From Rhodoferax sp. (lineage in GTDB: Bacteria; Pseudomonadota; Gammaproteobacteria; Burkholderiales; Burkholderiaceae_C), in contig JALNWC010000123.1 of NCBI GenBank assembly GCA_023231075.1, positions 1 through 7,275 of the forward strand: a stretch of DNA of 7,275 nucleotides, read 5' to 3'. Numbering within the stretch: the stretch's first letter is position 1; the number at the start of each line of letters is the position of its first letter. The notes under the pieces are model-generated. The model did no database searches, was not told where the DNA came from, and saw nothing but the letters and a program-made list of their open reading frames with translations. Below, piece after piece: positions 1 to 6,428 of this stretch. The position numbers were made by a program, and so were the translations under genes.

Positions 1-1
1 C

Positions 2-481
2 GGCAGCTTGTACGGTGCGGCCGGTTGCCGCCGGGCCGACAGTGGCGTGTTGTTTCTGGAGCGCTACCTGGATGTCCCGATCGAGCAGGCCATCCTTGCG
101 CACAGTGGCATTCAGGTGGAACGCCATCAGATCGTGGAGGTGGGCAATCTGGCGGCTTCAGGGCTGGGCACGGCGCGCACGCTGATCGTCAAACTGACCC
201 GCCTGCTGGCCCTGCAGGGTTTTCGCTGGGTGACTTTTACCGGCACCCAGGAAGTGCTCAACAGCTTTCATCGACTTGGCCTGGCGCCCCAATCGCTGGG
301 CCTGGCTGATCCGGCGCGCATGGGCGAGTCGCTGGCCGAGTGGGGCCGCTACTACGACAGCGCGCCCCAGGTGGTGTTTGGCGAGATCCTGCCGGCGCAT
401 CGGCAACTGCTCGAAGCGCCGCCGGCCACGGACGCGTTTGCGTTCATCCGCGCGCAACGGTTGCAACACCATGCGGCCTGA
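2..481 (+). CDS. Thermostable hemolysin family protein (T_hemolysin), 5'-truncated by window edge
   Basis: The open frame enters from the left edge, so the true start lies upstream; the TTG at 8 is internal. About 160 codons are visible. I recognise the family from its pattern: AAGCRRADSGVLFLERYL near the visible start, then QIVEVGNLAA (bases about 128-157), then QEVLNSFHRLGL (about 248-283), and the closing block YYDSAPQVVFGEI before a variable tail. The family is named after a Vibrio haemolysin. However, the strand-turn 'VEVGNLA', the following helix with repeated leucines, and the late 'LNSFHRLG' block look like an N-acyltransferase (GNAT/LuxI-like) fold. No signal peptide or membrane segment is visible in this part. 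It ends 11 bases inside the next gene, so the two are translationally coupled. Function as a toxin is doubtful in this operon, and an acyl-transfer role is inference. The family call is fairly secure, the biochemistry is not. Confidence 0.82.
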   Translation, partial: GSLYGAAGCRRADSGVLFLERYLDVPIEQAILAHSGIQVERHQIVEVGNLAASGLGTARTLIVKLTRLLALQGFRWVTFTGTQEVLNSFHRLGLAPQSLGLADPARMGESLAEWGRYYDSAPQVVFGEILPAHRQLLEAPPATDAFAFIRAQRLQHHAA

Positions 482-1943
482 GCTCAGCGCTTTCTGGCAG
501 ACCCTGGCAGCCCACGGCAGCCAGGTCGCCTTGTCCGATGGCCGCCGCACGCTGGCCTACGCCGAACTGCTCGATGCGGTTCAGCAACGCATGGCACAAC
601 TGGCCGGGCGCCAGGCGCAGCGCGTGGCGCTGTGCCTGGACAACAGCGTCGACTGGGTGCTATGGGACCTGGCCTTGCTGTTTTCCGGTCGCGTCTGCGT
701 CCCGGTGCCCGACTTTTTTTCAGACACCCAAAAAGTGCATGTGCTGGACAACGCTGGCGTCGACACCCTGATCGGCGCACCCGAGGCCCTGGCCAGCCGC
801 TGCGGCTTTGTCGCCTGCGGCCCGGACCTCGCACAACGCGTGTTGGCCAAGGTACCGGTGCTGCCCGAGGGCACCCGGAAAATCACCTACACCTCGGGCA
901 CCACCGGCCAGCCCAAGGGCGTTTGCCTGGATGCCGGGGTGCAGCTCGCTGTGGCACAGAGCCTGTGCCAGGCCACCGGCGCCAGCGCGTCTGATCGCCA
1001 CCTGTGCGTGCTGCCGCTGGCCACCTTGCTGGAAAACATTGCCGGCATTTACACCCCGCTGCTGGCCGGTGCCCGCATCGAGCTGCGGGGCATGGCCGAC
1101 ATCGGGCTGCAAGGCGCCAGCGGCCTGGACTTGCCGCGCCTGCTGGGCCTGGTGTTGGCCCTTGCGCCCAGCAGCCTGATTCTGGTGCCGCAGCTGCTGA
1201 TGGCGCTGGTCAGCGCGGCCGAGCGCGGCCTGGCCTTGCCCGCTAGCCTGCGCTTCGTGGCCGTGGGCGGCGGCCGGGTCGCAGCGCAACTGCTGCAGCG
1301 CGCCGACGCGCTGGGCTTGCCGGTGTTCGAGGGGTATGGTTTGTCGGAATGCGCTTCGGTGGTCTGCCTCAACACGCCGCAGCACCGGCGCATCGGGGCC
1401 GTGGGGCGGCCCTTGCCGCACCTGCAGGTCAGCCTGGGTTTGGACGGCGAAGTGCGGGTGCGTGGCGCGCGCATGCTCGGCTACCTGGGGGACGCCGCGC
1501 TGGCCGACGACTGGCTGGCCACCGGCGACCTGGGGCACTTCGAAGAAGGCTTTCTGGTGCTGCACGGGCGCAAGAAGCACCAGTTCATCACCGCCTATGG
1601 CCGCAACGTGAACCCGGAGTGGGTCGAGGCCGAGCTGACGCAGCAAGCCCCCATCGCCCAGGCCTGGGTCCACGGCGAGGCGCTTCCTGGCAACCTGGCG
1701 GTGCTGGTGCCGCGTGATGCTGCGCTCAGCGACGCCGCACTGGGCGCGGCCGTGGCGCAGGCCAACGCCGGTCTGCCGGACTATGCCCGGATAGCGCATT
1801 GGCTGCGCGCCGACCAGGCTTTCAGCCCGGCCAATGGCCTGGCCACCGCCAACGGCCGCTTGCGCCGCCCCGCGCTCTGGGCGCATTACGAGGGGCGTCT
1901 AGCCGCCACACCTGTCACCAACCCAACGGGTCATTCTTCATGA
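471..1943 (+). CDS. AMP-dependent acyl ligase-like protein (ANL superfamily), A10 Lys replaced by Arg
   Basis: A 490-residue protein starting at the ATG at 471, which overlaps the previous stop. The open frame extends further upstream, but only inside the hemolysin-family gene. ANL enzymes activate a carboxylate as acyl-AMP and pass it to CoA or another acceptor. Motifs in order: the P-loop TYTSGTTGQPKG at residues 139-150; GYGLSE (A5) at 288-293; TGD (A7) at 351-353; GRKKHQF followed by YGRNVNPEWVEAEL (A8) at about 366-389, in the style of long-chain acyl-CoA synthetases. The C-terminal A10 region reads TANGRLRRPAL (about 459-469). It aligns with the usual T-x-N-G-K-x-x-R pattern except that Arg463 stands where the catalytic Lys is expected, so adenylation may be altered. 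The length is slightly short for a free-standing acyl-CoA synthetase, but both domains appear present. The protein looks cytoplasmic, with no carrier domain fused. The stop shares ATGA with the next gene. The substrate cannot be read. Confidence 0.9.
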   Translation: MRPELSAFWQTLAAHGSQVALSDGRRTLAYAELLDAVQQRMAQLAGRQAQRVALCLDNSVDWVLWDLALLFSGRVCVPVPDFFSDTQKVHVLDNAGVDTLIGAPEALASRCGFVACGPDLAQRVLAKVPVLPEGTRKITYTSGTTGQPKGVCLDAGVQLAVAQSLCQATGASASDRHLCVLPLATLLENIAGIYTPLLAGARIELRGMADIGLQGASGLDLPRLLGLVLALAPSSLILVPQLLMALVSAAERGLALPASLRFVAVGGGRVAAQLLQRADALGLPVFEGYGLSECASVVCLNTPQHRRIGAVGRPLPHLQVSLGLDGEVRVRGARMLGYLGDAALADDWLATGDLGHFEEGFLVLHGRKKHQFITAYGRNVNPEWVEAELTQQAPIAQAWVHGEALPGNLAVLVPRDAALSDAALGAAVAQANAGLPDYARIAHWLRADQAFSPANGLATANGRLRRPALWAHYEGRLAATPVTNPTGHSS

Positions 1944-2593
1944 AATTCTTCGATCAAATCCAGGCGCAGTCCGCCACCGAACGCGCGTACCTGCTCGGCG
2001 CCCCCATCATTGCGCAAGCCATCGCCGGCCAGGCCAGCCTTGACCAATATGTTGCCTTCCTGACCCAGGCCTACCACCATGTCAAGCACACCGTGCCCTT
2101 GCTCATGGCCTGCGGTGCGCGCTTGCCCGATCGCCTCGAATGGCTGCGCGCGGCCGTGGCCGAGTACATCGACGAGGAGTACGGTCACGACGAATGGATC
2201 CTCAACGACATTGCGGCCTGCGGTGCCGATGCCGCCGCGGTGCGCCGCAGTCTGCCGGCCCTGCCCACCGAATTGATGGTGAGTTATGTCTACGACCGCA
2301 TTGCCCGGCACAACCCGGTCAGCTTCTTCGGCATGGTCAACGTGCTTGAAGGCACCAGCATCGCCCTGGCCACGCGCACCGCCGGCACGCTTCAGTCCAG
2401 CCTGGGTTTGCCGGACAAGGCTTTCAGTTACCTCGCCTCGCATGGCAGCCTCGACCTGGCGCACATCAAGACGTATGAAAACCTGATGAACCAACTCGAC
2501 CACGAGGACGACAAGACCGCCGTGCTGCACACCGCCCGGGTCGTCTACCGCCTGTATGGCGACCTGTTCCGCTCACTACCCCAGTCACACTGA
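1940..2593 (+). CDS. Iron-containing redox enzyme, heme-oxygenase-like (HDO/TenA-like) fold
   Basis: A 217-residue, largely helical, soluble protein. The start at 1940 overlaps the ligase stop (ATGA), with a weak ACGGG ribosome site at 1926-1930; a longer in-frame version would run inside the ligase gene. The family signature includes YHHVKHTVPLL (residues 45-55) and AEYIDEEYGHDEWIL (74-88). Possible metal ligands are Glu80 and His83 (ExxH), Glu137 in NVLEGTS, and the trio His168, Asp172, His175 in HGSLDLAH. From memory, the His-(3)-Asp-(2)-His spacing matches the C-terminal ligand set of heme-oxygenase-like diiron oxidases such as SznF, and the ExxH/Glu/His spacing roughly resembles UndA. 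Such enzymes use O2 for N-oxygenation, C-C cleavage or oxidative decarboxylation. The thiaminase TenA relies on a conserved Cys, and I see no Cys in an equivalent context, so thiamine salvage is unlikely. The substrate is unknown; the neighbours suggest an acyl or amino-acyl compound. Confidence 0.85.
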   Translation: MKFFDQIQAQSATERAYLLGAPIIAQAIAGQASLDQYVAFLTQAYHHVKHTVPLLMACGARLPDRLEWLRAAVAEYIDEEYGHDEWILNDIAACGADAAAVRRSLPALPTELMVSYVYDRIARHNPVSFFGMVNVLEGTSIALATRTAGTLQSSLGLPDKAFSYLASHGSLDLAHIKTYENLMNQLDHEDDKTAVLHTARVVYRLYGDLFRSLPQSH

Positions 2594-2597
2594 AAGG
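2593..2597 (+). promoter_or_regulatory. Ribosome binding site for the SDR gene
   Basis: AAAGG overlaps the last base of the preceding stop codon and sits six bases before the ATG at 2604. It selects this start over the earlier in-frame ATG at 2556, which lies inside the upstream gene. Confidence 0.6.
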
Positions 2598-2603
2598 CCA
2601 GTC

Positions 2604-3395
2604 ATGCAATTGAACACCTCCCGATTTTTGATGACCGGTGCCAGTGGCGGCATCGGTCAGGCCATGGTGGCGCAGCTCTGCACCGACGGCGCCCATGTGC
2701 TCCTGGTGGGTCGGCAAAGCGCGGCGCTGCAGGCGCTGGTGCAAAAATTTCCGGGTCAGGTTGATCTGGTCCTTGCCGATCTGCGCGAGCGTCAGGGGCG
2801 TGACGCCGTGTTGGCTGCGGCGCGCGATTTAGGTGGCTTGAATGGCCTGATCAACCTGGCCGGGGTCAACCAGTTCGCCCTGCTGGAACACCAGCACGAC
2901 GAGGCCATTGCCGACATGATGGCCATCAATGTCACGGCCACCCTGCAACTGACGCGCCGTGTGTTGCCGCTGCTGCAGCAACAGCCGAGCGCCTTGATCG
3001 TTAACGTGGGTTCCACCTTTGGCTCGATCGGCTACCCGGGCTTTGCCGCGTATTGCGCCACCAAGTTTGCGCTGCGGGGTTTTTCCGAGGCCTTGCGCCG
3101 CGAGCTGGCCGACACCCGTGTCAAAGTGCTCTATGTGGCGCCGCGCGCCACCCGGACCAGCATGAACGCCGCCGCGGTGGTCGAGCTCAACCGCCAGCTC
3201 AAGGTGCGCATGGACGACCCGCAGGCGGTGGCGCGCCAGATCGTGCGGGCCATCAAGCGTGAGCGCGAAGAGCTGTACCTCGGCTGGCCCGAGAAAATTT
3301 TCGTTCGTCTCAACAGCCTGTTGCCGCGCATGGTGGACCAGGCGCTGCGCAAGCAGTTGCCGCTGATTCAGCGTCTGGCCCGTGTCAAACCCTAA
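2604..3395 (+). CDS. SDR family NAD(P)-dependent oxidoreductase
   Basis: A 263-residue classical short-chain dehydrogenase/reductase. SDRs interconvert carbonyls and alcohols with NAD(P)H. The cofactor motif TGASGGIG is at residues 11-18. Arg37 after the second strand (VGR) suggests NADP(H) preference. Asp59 (LADL) would bind the adenine, and NLAG at 84-87 is the NNAG equivalent. The catalytic tetrad is Asn109, Ser137, Tyr150 and Lys154 (YCATK), with the usual 13-residue Ser-Tyr spacing. The expected 'PG' after strand six is Pro180-Arg181 (APRATRTSM), a small departure from the classical consensus. The C-terminal part, from about 225 (LGWPEKIFVRLNSLLPRMV), is an amphipathic extension seen in some SDRs and might touch membrane or a lipid substrate; that is inference. 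It lies ten bases after the HDO-like gene and is the last gene of the operon. The substrate is unknown. Confidence 0.92.
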   Translation: MQLNTSRFLMTGASGGIGQAMVAQLCTDGAHVLLVGRQSAALQALVQKFPGQVDLVLADLRERQGRDAVLAAARDLGGLNGLINLAGVNQFALLEHQHDEAIADMMAINVTATLQLTRRVLPLLQQQPSALIVNVGSTFGSIGYPGFAAYCATKFALRGFSEALRRELADTRVKVLYVAPRATRTSMNAAAVVELNRQLKVRMDDPQAVARQIVRAIKREREELYLGWPEKIFVRLNSLLPRMVDQALRKQLPLIQRLARVKP

Positions 3396-3432
3396 GCCGG
3401 ACGAGCCGGAGGCAGCGGACTCTGACTTGCTC

Positions 3433-3451
3433 CCTCCCCCGCTGGGGGAGG
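3433..3451. repeat. Perfect GC-rich hairpin downstream of the SDR gene
   Basis: The arms CCTCCCCC (3433-3440) and GGGGGAGG (3444-3451) are exact reverse complements around a three-base GCT loop. No T-run follows on the plus strand, so it is not a textbook intrinsic terminator, but it could stabilise the 3' end of the operon transcript or slow polymerase. C-rich/G-rich palindromes of this kind recur between genes in Comamonadaceae, as far as I recall, so it may be a copy of a dispersed repeat. The rest of the 137-base gap (3396-3532) shows only the ribosome site of the next gene; I see no convincing promoter. Confidence 0.7.
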
Positions 3452-3532
3452 CGCCAAGGCAACTGCGCAGGGGTGATTCTTCTCATGATTTGCAAAGATT
3501 GATTGTGAGAGACTAACTTCAAGGAAACCATC

Positions 3533-4180
3533 ATGAAATTTACCCACCGTCTTGTTCTCTCGCTGTTGGCCCTGGCCAGCCTGCCGGCGCTGGCGCTCAG
3601 TGACGCCAGCCGCAGCCAACTCGAACACATCCAGGCCCGCTGGGCCGAGGTCAATTACCAGCTTCCGGCGAAACAGCGCGAGAGTGCCTTTGCCGACCTG
3701 GCGCAGCTGGCGGCCCATGCCGTGAGCGCCGAGCCCGCGGCGGCCGAACTGCGGGTCTGGCACGGCATTGTGCTGGGCACTTACGCGGGCGCCAAAGGGG
3801 GTCTGGGTGCGCTCAATCTGGTCAAGCAGGCCAAGGCCGAACTGGAGCAAGCCATCCAGCTCGATGCCAAGGTGCTTGGCGGTTCGGCCTACACCAGCCT
3901 GGGCAGCCTGTACTACCAGGTGCCGGGTTGGCCGCTTGGTTTTGGTGACGATGCCAAGGCCGAGAGCCTGCTCAAACAGGCGCTCGCGCTCAATCCCGAT
4001 GGCATCGACCCCAATTATTTCTATGGCGACTTCCTGCTGCGCCAGAAGCGGTATAAAGAGGCCAGGACCTTCCTGGAAAAAGCCTTGACCGCCGCCGACC
4101 GGCCCGGCCGGGCCCTGGCCGACGAGGGCCGTCGTGCCGAGACCCGTGCACGGCTCAAGCTGGTTCAGGAAAAGCTCTGA
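3533..4180 (+). CDS. Exported tetratricopeptide-repeat (TPR) protein
   Basis: A 215-residue protein. The start at 3533 has a good ribosome site, AAGGA at 3521-3525. The N terminus is a Sec signal peptide: MKFTHR, then a hydrophobic stretch rich in Leu/Ala (about 7-21), with likely cleavage after ALA (19-21), giving a mature protein that begins LSDAS. No lipobox Cys is present, so it should be soluble in the periplasm. Helical repeats follow: AKAELEQAIQLDAKVLG (about 100-116), then SAYTSLGSLYYQVPGWPLGFGDDAKAESLLKQALALNPDG (about 118-156), and YFYGDFLLRQKRYKEARTFLEKALTAAD (about 162-189). The block VPGWPLGFGDD is a family hallmark that I recall from periplasmic TPR proteins resembling the TatT component associated with TRAP transporters. 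TPRs bind other proteins, and the partner here is not visible. It is separated from both neighbours by gaps over 100 bases, so it is probably its own transcription unit. Confidence 0.85.
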   Translation: MKFTHRLVLSLLALASLPALALSDASRSQLEHIQARWAEVNYQLPAKQRESAFADLAQLAAHAVSAEPAAAELRVWHGIVLGTYAGAKGGLGALNLVKQAKAELEQAIQLDAKVLGGSAYTSLGSLYYQVPGWPLGFGDDAKAESLLKQALALNPDGIDPNYFYGDFLLRQKRYKEARTFLEKALTAADRPGRALADEGRRAETRARLKLVQEKL

Positions 4181-4198
4181 AGACCTCAATATAGATCC

Positions 4199-4269
4199 GG
4201 CCCGATGATGTTTTAATTCCCGTTCGGACAGGCCAAGCTCAGGGCGAACGGGTCACACTTTATCGGGCC
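4199..4269. repeat. Nested inverted repeat in the leader of the two-component operon
   Basis: Two pairs of exact 8-base arms are nested. The outer pair is GGCCCGAT (4199-4206) with ATCGGGCC (4262-4269). The inner pair is CCCGTTCG (4219-4226) with CGAACGGG (4245-4252). The inner unit, including the GACAGGC and AAGCTCAGGG stretches between its arms, resembles a common dispersed intergenic palindrome of proteobacteria (CCGTTCG...AGCTCAGGGCGAACGG type), here slightly rearranged. It could be a REP-like element, or fold as RNA ahead of the regulator start at 4290. The gap from 4181 to 4289 holds nothing else that I can support; no clear -35/-10 pair was found. Confidence 0.6.
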
Positions 4270-4289
4270 CTGGCATAGAACGGAATCAA

Positions 4290-4952
4290 ATGCGCATTTT
4301 GCTGGTGGAAGACGATGTTGCCCTGGGCGAGGGCATACGCGTCGCCCTCAAGCCCGAGGGCTACACCGTGGACTGGCTGCAGGACGGCGTGAGCGCCTTG
4401 CACGCCCTGACGCACGAGAGCTTCGATCTGGCGGTGCTCGACCTCGGATTGCCCCGCATGGAAGGCCTGGCGGTGCTCCGGGCCCTGCGTTCTGCGCACA
4501 ATCCGATCCCGGTGCTGGTGCTCACCGCGCGTGACAGCACCAGCGACCGCATTGCCGGACTCGACGCCGGCGCCGACGATTATCTGGTCAAACCCTTTGA
4601 TGTGGACGAGTTGCAAGCCCGCATGCGCGCCCTGTTGCGGCGCAGCTTTCAACGCGCCCAGCCGCTCATCGTCCATGGTGACATCAGCCTGGACCCGGCC
4701 AGCCACCAGGTGTGTTACCAGGGCCAGCCGGTGGTGCTGCAACGCAAGGAATACCTGCTGCTGCACCAGTTGCTGTGCCAGCCCGGCAAGGTGCACACGC
4801 GTGACAAGCTGGTGCAGGTGCTGTACGGCTGGAACGAGGAGGTGGAGAGCAATGCGCTGGACGTGCACATTCACCACCTGCGCAAGAAGCTGCACCCCGA
4901 CCTGATTCGCACCGTGCGCGGTGTCGGCTACATCGTGGACAAGGCGGCATGA
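4290..4952 (+). CDS. OmpR/PhoB-family response regulator (QseB/TctD-like)
   Basis: A 220-residue DNA-binding response regulator. The receiver domain (about 1-115) has the acidic pocket Asp8/Asp9, phospho-acceptor Asp51 in LAVLDLGLPRMEG, switch Thr79 in VLVLTARD, and Lys101 in DDYLVKPF, so all residues for phosphotransfer are intact. The winged-helix output domain (about 125-218) carries QRKEYLLLHQLL, the recognition-helix region NALDVHIHHLRKKL and the wing motif IRTVRGVGYIV. The ATG at 4290 follows a weak GGAA site. The gene overlaps the sensor kinase by ATGA, so the two should be made in coupled amounts, and the kinase is its presumed partner. Closest well-known relatives by pattern are QseB, PmrA and TctD, but the target genes cannot be inferred. 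The nested palindrome just upstream might matter for autoregulation, though no direct-repeat operator was recognised. Confidence 0.95.
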   Translation: MRILLVEDDVALGEGIRVALKPEGYTVDWLQDGVSALHALTHESFDLAVLDLGLPRMEGLAVLRALRSAHNPIPVLVLTARDSTSDRIAGLDAGADDYLVKPFDVDELQARMRALLRRSFQRAQPLIVHGDISLDPASHQVCYQGQPVVLQRKEYLLLHQLLCQPGKVHTRDKLVQVLYGWNEEVESNALDVHIHHLRKKLHPDLIRTVRGVGYIVDKAA

Positions 4953-6418
4953 ACTCGATCCGGCGGCGCACCCTGGTGCTGGTGCTGGGGCTGCTGGGCT
5001 TGACCTTGCCTTTCATTTCCTACTGGAGCTACAGCGACGCCCGCCACGAGGTCGAAGAAGTGTTCGACGCCGAGTTGCTGCAAACCGCACGGCTGGTGGC
5101 CGGTCTGGTGGGGCGTGACATGGCCGGCGCCGAACTGCAGGCACTGCAGGCCACGCTCGACGAGGCCATCAGTGGCCAAAACGGCGGTGGCCAGGCCGGG
5201 GTTGACGCACACCGGTACGAAGGCAAGCTGGGTTTGCTGGTGATGGACGGACAGGGCGCCGCGCTGCTGCATTCGGCCAGTTCACCGGTCAGCGCCTTTG
5301 ACCAGCTGCCGCTGGCGCAGTTTCGGGGGGCGGCACCGTCCCTCCCGGTCACGGGGGTTGCGGTGCCAACCCTGGCGGGTGTCGCGGCGGGCTTTCATGA
5401 TGCCGAGCTGAACCAGCATGCCTGGCGTTTGTTCTTGATGCACGACCAGACTGACGACCTCTGGATCCTGGTGGGCGAGCGCGCCGACGTGCGCGGCGAG
5501 CTGGCGGCCAAAATTGCGCTGCGCAGTCTGGTGCCCGACCTGCTGGGCCTGCCGCTGCTGGCGCTGCTGGTGTGGCTGGCCGTGGGCTGGGGCCTGAGCC
5601 CGCTGCAAAGCATGGTACGCCTGCTGAAGTCACGGGCGCCCGACAGCCTGTCGCCGCTGGTGGTGGGGCCGGTCCCGATCGAGCTGGAGGCCATGGTGGC
5701 CTCGATCAACCGGCTGATGGTGCAGGCCAACGAATTGCTGGCCAGGGAAAGGCGCTTTCTGGCGTATGCAGCGCACGAGTTGCGCACGCCGCTCACGGTG
5801 CTGCGCATCCAGGCCCACAACGCGGCCCATGCGCCCGATGCCGCCGACCGCGGCGCGGCCCTGAAACAGCTCGACAGCAGCGTGTTGCGCGCCACCCGCG
5901 TGGTGGAGCAACTGCTGACCCTGGCGCGGCTCGAACCTGGCGCTGCCGAACTGGACTTGCAAGCCATCAACATGCTGGTCCGGGTGCGCGAGCAACTCGC
6001 CGAATTGACACCGCTGGCCCTGGGTCGCCATCAGGAACTGACGCTGGACGCGCCCGAGCATGAAAACTGGCAACTGCTGGTCGATGCGCATTGTCTGGAT
6101 GTGCTGCTGCAGAACCTGGTCAGCAATGCGGTTCAGCACACGCCCGATGGCGGTCAGGTGGTGGTCTGCCTGCAGGCCGAGCCCGATGCCGTGACCTTGT
6201 GCGTGCAAGACAGCGGTCCTGGTGTTGCGCCCGAGCAGCGCGACCAGGTGTTCGAGCCCTTCTTTCGTCAGGGACCGGCACAGGGGGCCGGGCTTGGCCT
6301 GGCCATTGTGGCGCGCATTGTCGACCTGCACGCCGCCCGCATCAGCCTGGGTGACAGCCCGCAAGGCGGCTTGCAGGTGTGTGTGCGCTGGCCCAGGAAG
6401 CCCGCCGTGGCGCCCTGA
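4949..6418 (+). CDS. Sensor histidine kinase, 2CSK_N-type sensor (TctE/QseC-like)
   Basis: A 489-residue inner-membrane kinase whose start overlaps the regulator stop, with AAGGCGG at 4941-4947 as ribosome site. Transmembrane segment 1 is at about 8-25 (LVLVLGLLGLTLPFISYW), a periplasmic sensor domain of about 165 residues follows, and segment 2 is at about 194-214 (LVPDLLGLPLLALLVWLAVGW). The opening of the sensor domain (YSDARHEVEEVFDAELLQTA) and its end (LWILVGERADVRGELA) fit the 2CSK_N domain. A short HAMP-like linker (about 215-262) leads to the H-box FLAYAAHELRTPL with phospho-acceptor His276. The ATPase domain has the N-box NLVSNAVQHT (389-398), the G1 box DSGPGV (421-426), the F-box FEPFFRQ (435-441) and the G2 box GAGLGLAI (446-453). 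All catalytic boxes are intact, so an active kinase is expected. Tyr273 sits three residues before the His, where QseC-like kinases usually have Asp. The signal is unknown. It ends ten bases before the convergent LysR gene. Confidence 0.95.
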   Translation: MNSIRRRTLVLVLGLLGLTLPFISYWSYSDARHEVEEVFDAELLQTARLVAGLVGRDMAGAELQALQATLDEAISGQNGGGQAGVDAHRYEGKLGLLVMDGQGAALLHSASSPVSAFDQLPLAQFRGAAPSLPVTGVAVPTLAGVAAGFHDAELNQHAWRLFLMHDQTDDLWILVGERADVRGELAAKIALRSLVPDLLGLPLLALLVWLAVGWGLSPLQSMVRLLKSRAPDSLSPLVVGPVPIELEAMVASINRLMVQANELLARERRFLAYAAHELRTPLTVLRIQAHNAAHAPDAADRGAALKQLDSSVLRATRVVEQLLTLARLEPGAAELDLQAINMLVRVREQLAELTPLALGRHQELTLDAPEHENWQLLVDAHCLDVLLQNLVSNAVQHTPDGGQVVVCLQAEPDAVTLCVQDSGPGVAPEQRDQVFEPFFRQGPAQGAGLGLAIVARIVDLHAARISLGDSPQGGLQVCVRWPRKPAVAP

Positions 6419-6428
6419 CGGTGTGGCT

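Noticed and set aside
276..470. N-terminal extension of the ligase to an earlier start
   Set aside because: The extension overlaps the hemolysin-family gene in another frame and is Arg-rich without similarity to ANL proteins; the ATG at 471 gives a normal start.
720..1886. Long minus-strand open frame (388 codons) opposite the ligase gene
   Set aside because: It lies wholly antisense to a protein with all ANL motifs; its translation is Gln/His/Ala/Gly-rich with no recognisable domain, typical of the reverse strand of GC-rich genes.
1799..1939. N-terminal extension of the HDO-like protein to an earlier ATG
   Set aside because: The added stretch is Arg/Pro/His-rich out-of-frame ligase sequence; the family's normal N terminus begins at the ATGA overlap at 1940.
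1940..2593. TenA thiaminase II / thiamine salvage enzyme
   Set aside because: No Cys in an equivalent context to the TenA nucleophile, and no thiamine genes nearby; iron-ligand-like residues are present instead.
3490..3519. Possible promoter TTGCAA with TAACTT upstream of the TPR gene
   Set aside because: The -10 match is weak and would place the transcription start on the ribosome site, leaving no leader.
3392..4189. Minus-strand open frame (265 codons) opposite the TPR gene
   Set aside because: It mirrors the TPR coding sequence, has no recognisable family or ribosome site, and the plus strand has a signal peptide and TPR motifs.
6419..6428. Bidirectional terminator between the kinase and LysR genes
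   Set aside because: Only ten bases separate the convergent stops and no stem-loop with flanking T-runs is visible there.
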